This document shows positions 57,692-64,000 of a stretch of 64,000 nt of DNA, one piece after another. Origin of the DNA: Sphingorhabdus sp. Alg231-15 (lineage in GTDB: Bacteria > Pseudomonadota > Alphaproteobacteria > Sphingomonadales > Sphingomonadaceae); NCBI RefSeq assembly GCF_900149705.1, contig NZ_LT703001.1, positions 310,001 through 374,000 of the forward strand, read 5' to 3'. Within the stretch, counting starts at the first letter, position 1; the number at the start of each line of letters is the position of its first letter. The position numbers were made by a program, and so were the translations under genes. Below the pieces are notes generated by a model. That model made no database searches and had not been told where the DNA came from. It saw nothing but the letters and a program-made list of their open reading frames with translations.

Positions 57692-57745
57692 ATTTTTATC
57701 CTCTTATGAGCAATTAAAATTGTGGACCCAAATTGGCGTCCGGTT
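57692..57745 (-). promoter_or_regulatory. ROSE-like RNA thermometer leader of the Hsp20 gene
   Basis: Just before the ATG the minus strand reads TTGCTC-ATAA-GAGGA, then TAAAAAT. TTGCTC can pair with GAGGA with a G-G mismatch inside, the arrangement of the ROSE hairpin that hides the Shine-Dalgarno at low temperature. A second small stem (GGAC...GTCC) lies upstream. Such leaders are common before alphaproteobacterial small heat-shock genes. Read by eye only. Confidence 0.55.
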
Positions 57746-57835
57746 TTGTTGTACGAAATCCAAAACGGCATTTCGTATTACTAAGATATTGCAGGAATTT
57801 CTGATTTCAAGGGATGCATATGGTCAAAGAGGCTG

Positions 57836-57873
57836 CAAACAAAAACGCCCGGAGCCATTTCTGACTCCGGGCG
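57836..57873 (-). terminator. Orphan intrinsic terminator on the minus strand
   Basis: CGCCCGGAG (57846-57854) and CTCCGGGCG (57865-57873) form a perfect nine-base stem with a 10-base loop. Only the minus strand has a T run after it (GTTTTTGTTTG). No gene on the minus strand ends here, as lolC upstream is on the plus strand, so it implies a short independent transcript. Confidence 0.85.
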
Positions 57874-58010
57874 AAAATGGTGACGATAATATCGTCCCCC
57901 TGTTTTCCTGTCTTATTCAACGCCGTTTGTCCCCCAACATTCGACGGAACCAGAAAGGATCCCTGAACCATGACCATTATGCGGTAATTGATTCTGTAAC
58001 TATCTGTGAT
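57836..58010 (-). ncRNA. Candidate small RNA ending at orphan terminator
   Basis: Inferred from the minus-strand terminator at 57836-57873 and the absence of a matching gene. The 5' end is a guess. The body has two GGGGGAC elements and a TTGAATAAGACAGG stretch between them. No known family is recognised. Confidence 0.4.
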
Positions 58011-58167
58011 CGGGATGGCCGCTATTGTCATGCAAATTTTCACAAATGTGCAATATTGGTTCAGCTTTGTGTCATAATAGCAACAGCATTTTAGCCAGCA
58101 TCACTCTTGCCTGCGCCGCCTCGCGACCGTAAAGCCACAATAGTTTTTTCAGGAAGATCATACTTTT

Positions 58168-59418
58168 ATGCTCCTATCCCGTTATGAATGGGTCATCGCA
58201 AAACGCTATCTTTTACCCGGCAAGGGTGAGGGGTTTATTTTTCTGGTGGCAAGCATCAGTTTGGTTGCGGTCATGCTGGGCGTTGCCGCGCTGATCGTTG
58301 TCATGAGTGTGATGAACGGTTTTCGCGCTGAATTATTCGACAAAATTGTCGGGCTGAATGGTCATGCGGTGATTCAAGGTTATGGCGGACGTCTCCCGGA
58401 CTGGAGGGATTTGCTTGACGATGTGCGAGAAACTGAAGGTGTTGTGTCGGCATCTCCACTCATAGAGCAACCTTTGTTGACGACCTTCAACGGGCGCGTA
58501 GAGGCGATATTGGTGCGCGGGATGCTCGTTCCTGATATCCTGAAAAATGATACGCTGGATGGCAAAACGGTCGCTGGAGATCTGGCTCGTTTGGAGCCGG
58601 AAGCAGGACGTGTTGGAATCGGGAGTCGATTGGCAACCGCTTTGGGCGCGCAAGTGGGAAGCCGAATCACGGTGATCAATCCGCAAGGACGAACAACGCC
58701 CTTTGGCACCGTACCACGAGAGATATCCTATGAGGTTGCCGCGATATTTGAGGTGGGTGTCTATGACTATGACAAAGCCTTTGTCATAATGCCGATGAAA
58801 GATGCGCAAACGTTGATGTTGCTGGGTGATCAGATTGGCATGATCGAGATCAAAACGAACGATGCTGACAATGTCGCAGAAATTATCGCGCCGCTTTATC
58901 CCAAAGTGGCGGATCGTGCGGTGATTACTGACTGGAAGGCCATGAATGCGTCGCTGTTTGAAACGCTTCAGGTGGAACGCGTGGTGATGTTCGTGATCCT
59001 GTCGATCATTATATTGGTTGCGGTGTTCAACATATTGTCATCGCTGATTATGTTGGTACGCGCGAAAACCAGAGATATTGCAATTTTGCGAACGATGGGA
59101 GCATCACGCGCATCTCTTACGAGAATATTTGTTACCGTCGGAACATCGATCGGTACACTTGGTATCGCTGCTGGGATTATACTGGGGTTGATCGCCATAT
59201 ATTTCCGACAAAATGTAATCAATTTTGTGCAAATGATCACCGGTCAAAATCTCTGGGATCCCTCCATTCGGTTTTTGACAGAGTTACCAGCGAGAACTGA
59301 CCCAGTAGAGGTCTTCGGCATAGCGATGCTGGCCCTTTTATTCAGTTTCCTGGCGACGCTGTATCCGGCCTATAAGGCCGCTAGTACCGACCCTGTACAG
59401 GTTCTTCGCTATGAGTGA
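58168..59418 (+). CDS. lolC: Lipoprotein-releasing ABC transporter permease LolC/LolE
   Basis: Membrane part of the complex that extracts lipoproteins from the inner membrane. 416 residues: [49 protein letters not shown] (first helix and family motif), a large periplasmic domain (about 50-265) and three more helices (about 270-295, 320-345 and 380-400). The end [18 protein letters not shown] is typical of FtsX-like permeases. Only one permease gene is here, so it probably forms a homodimer (LolF type). Overlaps lolD by eight bases. Confidence 0.93.
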   Translation: MLLSRYEWVIAKRYLLPGKGEGFIFLVASISLVAVMLGVAALIVVMSVMNGFRAELFDKIVGLNGHAVIQGYGGRLPDWRDLLDDVRETEGVVSASPLIEQPLLTTFNGRVEAILVRGMLVPDILKNDTLDGKTVAGDLARLEPEAGRVGIGSRLATALGAQVGSRITVINPQGRTTPFGTVPREISYEVAAIFEVGVYDYDKAFVIMPMKDAQTLMLLGDQIGMIEIKTNDADNVAEIIAPLYPKVADRAVITDWKAMNASLFETLQVERVVMFVILSIIILVAVFNILSSLIMLVRAKTRDIAILRTMGASRASLTRIFVTVGTSIGTLGIAAGIILGLIAIYFRQNVINFVQMITGQNLWDPSIRFLTELPARTDPVEVFGIAMLALLFSFLATLYPAYKAASTDPVQVLRYE

Positions 59419-60094
59419 TCAAGGGAGCAAGGTTGTTGAACTGCGGGATGTTCGGCGCAGTTTCACACAAGGTGATACGCATATCGATGTGCTGAAGGGC
59501 GTTGATCTTGATATTAGGTCAAACGAAATCGTGGCGCTGCTCGGGCCATCCGGTTCGGGCAAGTCGACGCTATTGCAGGCCGTAGGGCTACTGGAAGGCG
59601 GGTTTGAGGGATCCATTAAACTTGATGGTGAAGAAACTGCACGAATGTCAGCGAGCGGACATACGCGTATTCGACGTGAATTGCTGGGTTTCGTCTATCA
59701 GTTTCATCATTTGTTGCCTGATTTTTCAGCCGAAGAAAATGTGGTCATGCCGCAGTTGATTGCTGGTACTTCGCAAAAAAACGCAGAGGAAAGAGCAGAA
59801 TCATTGCTCCGCAGCTTGGGACTCGGGGAACGCCTGGATCATAAGCCGAGCAAGCTTTCAGGCGGCGAGCAACAGCGAGTTGCCGTAGCAAGAGCATTGG
59901 CAAATGCGCCCAAACTGGTTTTGGCTGATGAGCCGACTGGTAATCTTGATGAAACCACAGCCGATATAGTGTTAGCTGAACTTATGGCACTTGTGCGCGA
60001 GGAAGGAAGTGCGGCGTTGATCGCGACGCATAATGAACGCCTTGCAGCAAAAATGGACCGTGTGGTCAGACTCCATGATGGAGTTTTAAGCTAG
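59411..60094 (+). CDS. lolD: Lipoprotein-releasing ABC transporter ATP-binding protein
   Basis: ATPase of the Lol complex. 227 residues with Walker [17 protein letters not shown]-loop region [16 protein letters not shown], signature [17 protein letters not shown] and Walker [14 protein letters not shown], then the His switch ATHN. The FHHLLPDF segment is characteristic of LolD. Overlaps lolC. Confidence 0.96.
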   Translation: MSDQGSKVVELRDVRRSFTQGDTHIDVLKGVDLDIRSNEIVALLGPSGSGKSTLLQAVGLLEGGFEGSIKLDGEETARMSASGHTRIRRELLGFVYQFHHLLPDFSAEENVVMPQLIAGTSQKNAEERAESLLRSLGLGERLDHKPSKLSGGEQQRVAVARALANAPKLVLADEPTGNLDETTADIVLAELMALVREEGSAALIATHNERLAAKMDRVVRLHDGVLS

Positions 60095-60195
60095 TCTTTT
60101 CAAAATGAAGCGAGATAGGCTTTGACATTTAGCGAGTGACTAACAATTTGTTGTACATAATCGGGGAATAAAATTGCAAAGAACGGGGCGAATCT

Positions 60196-60669
60196 ATGCA
60201 AATCACAGAATTTGAAGTTAAGCAGGCAGACGGTTCGATGTCGGACCTGTCCGCATATAAGGGCAAAGTCCTTCTGATCGTAAACACAGCATCGAAATGC
60301 GGCTTCACACCGCAATATGAAGGGCTGGAGAAGCTACATAAGGAATATGCAGATAAAGGTCTGGAAATATTGGCCTTTCCTTGCAATCAGTTTGGAAATC
60401 AAGAACCTGGTGATGCCGAGGAAATTAGAAATTTCTGCACGCTGAATTATGATGTCAGTTTTCCTTTGATGGGAAAAATTGACGTCAACGGTAGGGACGC
60501 AGACCCATTGTGGGATTATCTGAAGTCAGAAAAATCCGGACTGTTAGGTTCTCGAATCAAATGGAACTTCACCAAATTCCTGGTTGACCGCGAAGGCAAT
60601 GTGGTGGGACGGCATGGACCTGCTGTCAAACCGGAACAGCTGAAGAGCGAAATAGAAGCGTTGCTCTGA
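60196..60669 (+). CDS. Glutathione peroxidase (Cys type)
   Basis: Thiol peroxidase, 157 residues, without a signal peptide. Active-site motif is VNTASKCGFTPQYEGLE with Cys in place of selenocysteine, followed by LAFPCNQFGNQEPG (Gln) and IKWNFTKFLVDREG (Trp, Asn). A second Cys in FPCNQ could resolve with thioredoxin, as in many bacterial members. It stands alone between lolD and dnaE. Confidence 0.94.
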   Translation: MQITEFEVKQADGSMSDLSAYKGKVLLIVNTASKCGFTPQYEGLEKLHKEYADKGLEILAFPCNQFGNQEPGDAEEIRNFCTLNYDVSFPLMGKIDVNGRDADPLWDYLKSEKSGLLGSRIKWNFTKFLVDREGNVVGRHGPAVKPEQLKSEIEALL

Positions 60670-60764
60670 CAGGAAGACCAACAAATTGTGGAAAACTGGT
60701 CGATAGGTAGCATTACAACGAACTGGTCATGGCCAAAACTTGTGGCTCACGTTAGGGTTTAACT

Positions 60765-63700
60765 ATGCCACAGATTCCCTTTGTCCACCTGCGCGCCTTT
60801 TCCGCCTACACCATATTGGATGGCGCGATGGAACCGAAGGCCATTGGTGCTGTTGCCAAGGAGCGCGGCTTTCCTGCGGTTGCATTGACGGATCGGATTG
60901 GTCTGTTTGCATCTATGGCATTTGATGACGGTTGCCGCGCAAATGGGGTTCAACCGATAACGGGCTGTTTCTTGAGGGTTGCACGACCGGGCAGCGCAGG
61001 CTCTGACAAACCTGTTCTGGATTGGATTGCCCTATATGCTCAGGATGAAACGGGATATGAAAATCTCTGTCGCCTGGTTTCGGCATCACATCTGGATCGA
61101 CCGGCAGAACAGGATGCCCATATCCCGTTCGAGATGCTTGCCGACCATAATGCCGGTTTGCTCGCATTAACTGGCGGTGGAGAAGGAGGCGTAACCCGAT
61201 TGCTGGCAGAAGAGCAGCAATCGGAGGCCGAGGCCTACCTGTCATCGCTTCAGCAATATTTCGAAGGTCGCCTCTATATTGAGCTTTCCCGCCGGGATGA
61301 CCCGGTTGAGATGGCCGCCGAGGCCGGTTTGATCGCGTTGGCGATGGATCGCGACATTCCGTTGGTTGCCACCAATCCAAGTTGTTTTGCCGAGCCCGGT
61401 TTTCATGAAGCGCATGATGCGATGAAATGCATCGCGGGGTCCGCTTATGTGGAGAATGACGATCGTGATAAGCCATCACCGCACCTATGGATAAAAAGCG
61501 CGCTGGTTATGGAGGATCTTTTCTCCGACCTGCCTGAAGCACTTGAAAACACTTTGGTGGTTGCCAAGCGCTGCGCTTATTCTCCGCCGCGCCGGGATCC
61601 CATTTTGCCCAGCCTGGCTGGTGATCTAGCAGGCGAGGCGGAACAGTTGCGCGGAGACGCCACCGCTGGATTGGAAGAGCGACTTGCACATGTCGGCGAA
61701 CTCGACGCCAAGCAGCGTCAAGAATATTTTAATCGGCTTGATTTTGAAATCGACGTGATCGTGAATATGGGTTTTCCGGGCTACTTCTTGATCGTCGCAG
61801 ATTTTATTAAATGGGCCAAGGATCACGATATACCCGTGGGGCCTGGTCGTGGTTCAGGTGCGGGTTCTGTTGTTGCCTGGGCACTCACCATTACCGATCT
61901 TGATCCGATCAAGCTGGGTCTGTTGTTTGAGCGTTTCCTGAATCCGGAACGCGTTTCCATGCCTGACTTCGATATTGATTTCTGCGAAACCCGTCGCGGT
62001 GAAGTGATCCGCTATGTTCAGGAAAAATATGGTACGGGGCAAGTCGCTCAAATTATTACATTCGGTAAACTGAAAGCACGCGCGGTGCTCAGAGATGTCG
62101 GTCGAGTATTGCAGATGCCTTATGGTCAAGTGGATCGGCTGACCAAATTGGTACCGAACCATCCCACTGACCCATGGGATTTGAAGCGTGCGCTTAATGG
62201 CATTTCTGAATTGGCACAGGACTACAAACAGGGGGATGTGAAGCGTCTGTTTGACCTGGCGATGAAGCTGGAAGGGCTACCTCGCCACAGTTCAACCCAT
62301 GCTGCCGGTGTTGTTATCGGCGATCGTCCTCTCGATCAGCTTGTTCCTCTCTATCGTGATCCGCGCTCTGATTTGCCGGTGACGCAGTTCGACATGAAAT
62401 TTGTTGAACAGGCCGGCCTGGTGAAGTTTGACTTTCTCGGGCTCAAGACGCTTTCAGTTTTGAAGAAGGCGGTTGAATTGCTCGCTGAACGCAATATCGA
62501 AGTCGATCTTTCGGCTCTTGCATGGGATGATCCCAAGGTATTCGAGTTGCTTCAACGCGGTGATACGGTTGGGGTGTTTCAGCTGGAATCCGAAGGCATG
62601 AGGCGTACTCTGGCAGCCGTGAAGCCGACGAATTTCGGCGATATTATCGCACTTGTTTCACTCTATCGCCCAGGGCCGATGGATAATATTCCGCTATTTG
62701 GTGATCGGAAAAATGGCCGCGCGGATATCGCTTATCCGCATCCGTTGCTCGAAGATATCCTGAAGGAAACATACGGGATTATCGTCTATCAGGAACAGGT
62801 GATGCAGGCTGCTCAGGTTATAGCAGGCTATTCTCTTGGCGAAGCTGATATGCTGCGGCGCGCCATGGGTAAGAAGATCCAGGCTGAGATGGACGCACAG
62901 CGCAGTATCTTTGTCGAAGGTGCCGCCAAAAATGATGTCGGACCGGAACAAGCCAATGAGCTATTCGATCTGATCGATAAATTTGCCGGCTATGGTTTCA
63001 ACAAAAGCCACGCGGCGGCTTATGCGTTGCTGGCCTATCAAACGGCTTGGCTCAAGGCCCATTATCCCCATGAATTTTATGCAGCATCGATGTGCTTTGA
63101 TATGCACCAGAGCGACAAGCTCAGCATTTTTGTGGATGATATGAAACGGCTTGGCGTGACCATATTGCCGCCCTCTATCAACAAAAGCCGACCCTCTTTT
63201 GCTGTTGAAGAGCAGGATGGGGCGCTCCTTGCTGTACGTTACGCCCTTGCCGGCCTTAAAAATGTTGGCGAGAAGGCGATGCAGGCACTGGTCGATGAGC
63301 GTGCCGAGAGTGGTGCGTTTCAGTCAATGGATGACTTTGCCAATCGCATTGATCCGACAGGTATGAATAAGCGCCAGATTGAAAGCCTTGCCGCCGCTGG
63401 TGCCTTTGACGATATCGAGCCCAATCGCGCGGCGGTTTACGAGGGCGCGGAAATGTTAATGTCTGTTGCCAACAGTGCTGCCGAATCCCGCAATAGCGGG
63501 CAGGGCGGTCTGTTCGGTGAAGGGGGTGCCGACGATATGCAGGCGATCCGCCTGCCAGCCAATAGCGACTGGAATTTGAGCGAGATCATGGTCCATGAGC
63601 GCGATGCGTTCGGTTTCTATTTCGCTTCCCATCCCGTGACTCAGTTTCAGGCGGTCACTTCTTCGCATGGTGCAATGACATATGCGGCCTTGTGTGAGGA

Positions 63701-64000
63701 GGGCCCGATTGCCGAAGGGCAGCGCAAACCTGCGGTTATGGCGGCATTGGTCGAAGGCGTGCGTTGGCGGGAAAGCAAGCGCGGCAAGCGTTTCGTGCTT
63801 GTCGATCTTTCGGACAGCAGCGGTCAGTTTTCCGGTAGCTGTTTTGAAGAAGAGCAATGTGAGCTGCTCGCTGATATGGCCAAGGAAGGCAGTTGTGCAT
63901 TACTGAATGTCGAGCTTGACCAGCGATCGGATGATGAAAGTCCCCGTGTCGTTATTCGCCGTGCACAGGCCATGGACGGTCTGGAAAAGACTACGAGAAC
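60765..64000 (+). CDS. dnaE: DNA polymerase III subunit alpha (partial, 3' end outside window)
   Basis: Replicative polymerase. The frame is open from ATG 60765 to the window edge, 1,078 codons. The N-terminal PHP domain (FVHLRAFSAYTILDGAM) has Phe where active PHP domains have the second His of H-x-H, so nuclease activity there is unlikely. The polymerase core shows GPGRGSGAGSVVAW, PDFDIDFCETRRGEVIRYVQEKYG (the catalytic Asp pair), SLYRPGPMDNIP, IVYQEQVMQAAQVIAGYSLGEADMLRRAMGKK and YGFNKSHAAAYALLAYQTAWLK. The OB region begins near the end. Normal length is about 1,150-1,200. Confidence 0.96.
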   Translation, partial: MPQIPFVHLRAFSAYTILDGAMEPKAIGAVAKERGFPAVALTDRIGLFASMAFDDGCRANGVQPITGCFLRVARPGSAGSDKPVLDWIALYAQDETGYENLCRLVSASHLDRPAEQDAHIPFEMLADHNAGLLALTGGGEGGVTRLLAEEQQSEAEAYLSSLQQYFEGRLYIELSRRDDPVEMAAEAGLIALAMDRDIPLVATNPSCFAEPGFHEAHDAMKCIAGSAYVENDDRDKPSPHLWIKSALVMEDLFSDLPEALENTLVVAKRCAYSPPRRDPILPSLAGDLAGEAEQLRGDATAGLEERLAHVGELDAKQRQEYFNRLDFEIDVIVNMGFPGYFLIVADFIKWAKDHDIPVGPGRGSGAGSVVAWALTITDLDPIKLGLLFERFLNPERVSMPDFDIDFCETRRGEVIRYVQEKYGTGQVAQIITFGKLKARAVLRDVGRVLQMPYGQVDRLTKLVPNHPTDPWDLKRALNGISELAQDYKQGDVKRLFDLAMKLEGLPRHSSTHAAGVVIGDRPLDQLVPLYRDPRSDLPVTQFDMKFVEQAGLVKFDFLGLKTLSVLKKAVELLAERNIEVDLSALAWDDPKVFELLQRGDTVGVFQLESEGMRRTLAAVKPTNFGDIIALVSLYRPGPMDNIPLFGDRKNGRADIAYPHPLLEDILKETYGIIVYQEQVMQAAQVIAGYSLGEADMLRRAMGKKIQAEMDAQRSIFVEGAAKNDVGPEQANELFDLIDKFAGYGFNKSHAAAYALLAYQTAWLKAHYPHEFYAASMCFDMHQSDKLSIFVDDMKRLGVTILPPSINKSRPSFAVEEQDGALLAVRYALAGLKNVGEKAMQALVDERAESGAFQSMDDFANRIDPTGMNKRQIESLAAAGAFDDIEPNRAAVYEGAEMLMSVANSAAESRNSGQGGLFGEGGADDMQAIRLPANSDWNLSEIMVHERDAFGFYFASHPVTQFQAVTSSHGAMTYAALCEEGPIAEGQRKPAVMAALVEGVRWRESKRGKRFVLVDLSDSSGQFSGSCFEEEQCELLADMAKEGSCALLNVELDQRSDDESPRVVIRRAQAMDGLEKTTR

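Larger units (their letters stand above)
57746..58167. other. 422-base spacer between hsp20 and lolC
   Basis: No convincing protein gene on either strand; open frames here run through a strong hairpin and lack ribosome sites. It contains an orphan minus-strand terminator (57836-57873), a repeated GGGGGAC element on the minus strand (about 57894-57900 and 57930-57936), and the ribosome site AGGAAG for lolC at about 58151. The upstream part must also hold the hsp20 promoter. Confidence 0.6.

Noticed and set aside
57807-58043. Minus-strand frame of 78 residues in the same spacer
   Set aside because: It would cross the minus-strand terminator and carries no recognisable motif.
57720-58094. Plus-strand frame of 124 residues between hsp20 and lolC
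   Set aside because: It reads through the strong hairpin at 57846-57873, has no ribosome site, and its start would lie close to the hsp20 leader.
60122-60161. TTGACA with CATAAT downstream as a promoter for the glutathione peroxidase gene
   Set aside because: The spacing is about 28 bases, too long for a sigma70 promoter, and no better -10 lies 16-18 bases from TTGACA.

Overview
The window is about 64 kb of ordinary chromosome from an alphaproteobacterium. It is almost certainly a member of the Sphingomonadales, probably close to Sphingopyxis, Sphingorhabdus or Parasphingorhabdus. The grounds are gene order (zapA-6S RNA-fau; tkt-gap-pgk-fba; nuoA-N followed by birA-coaX-rnj-DUF1467; ppiD-trpE, trpG-trpD-trpC-moaC-moeA-lexA; lolCD-dnaE), a perfect alphaproteobacterial SOS box before lexA, and a REP-like palindrome of the kind seen in sphingomonads. 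The genus is inference. There is no prophage, IS element, CRISPR array, rRNA or tRNA that I can see.

Layout. 1-1.6 kb (minus): end of a DUF2842 gene, fau, 6S RNA, zapA and a small coiled-coil protein. 1.7-8.7 kb (plus): lower-glycolysis and pentose-phosphate cluster tkt, gap, pgk, a GNAT acetyltransferase, class I fba, an O-methyltransferase and thiE. 8.7-9.3 kb (minus): two small unknown proteins that look like paralogues. 9.4-10.9 kb: efp, a REP-like repeat and an inositol-phosphatase family gene. 11.0-30.5 kb: one very tightly packed run of genes, nuoABCDEFGHIJKLMN, with five extra small genes between nuo genes, then birA (apparently with a CTG start), coaX, rnj and a DUF1467 gene.

30.5-37.1 kb holds a cluster of poorly described genes: a membrane-anchored coiled-coil protein, an Hpt-like protein whose phospho-histidine position is Trp, a membrane protein with a nucleotidyltransferase-like head, a DUF2336-type protein, and a histidine kinase whose H-box histidine is Pro. 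I regard this cluster as the best candidate for an undescribed signalling system. A CtrA-like box lies just before the DUF2336-type gene. 37.1-39.9 kb (minus): gltX and gltA, closed by a bidirectional terminator. 39.9-42.2 kb: comEC.

42.2-52.7 kb is mostly on the minus strand: lexA, moeA, moaC, trpC, trpD, a YcxB-like gene, trpG, then trpE and a PpiD/SurA-type foldase. Three plus-strand genes lie between trpG and trpE: a PHA-system protein, an exported GST-like protein and a YjbR-type protein. 52.9-57.0 kb (plus): tpiA, secG, pyrG and a Crp/Fnr regulator with a strong terminator. 57.2-57.7 kb (minus): a small heat-shock protein with a ROSE-like leader. 57.7-58.2 kb is non-coding but carries an orphan minus-strand terminator that suggests a small RNA. 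58.2-64.0 kb (plus): lolC, lolD, a glutathione peroxidase and the first 1,078 codons of dnaE, which runs off the window.

Most of the DNA is housekeeping: energy metabolism (glycolysis, complex I, citrate synthase), cofactors (folate, thiamine, biotin, CoA, molybdopterin), tryptophan synthesis, envelope biogenesis and replication. Everything here was read by eye; family names rest on recognised motifs and neighbourhoods, not on database searches.
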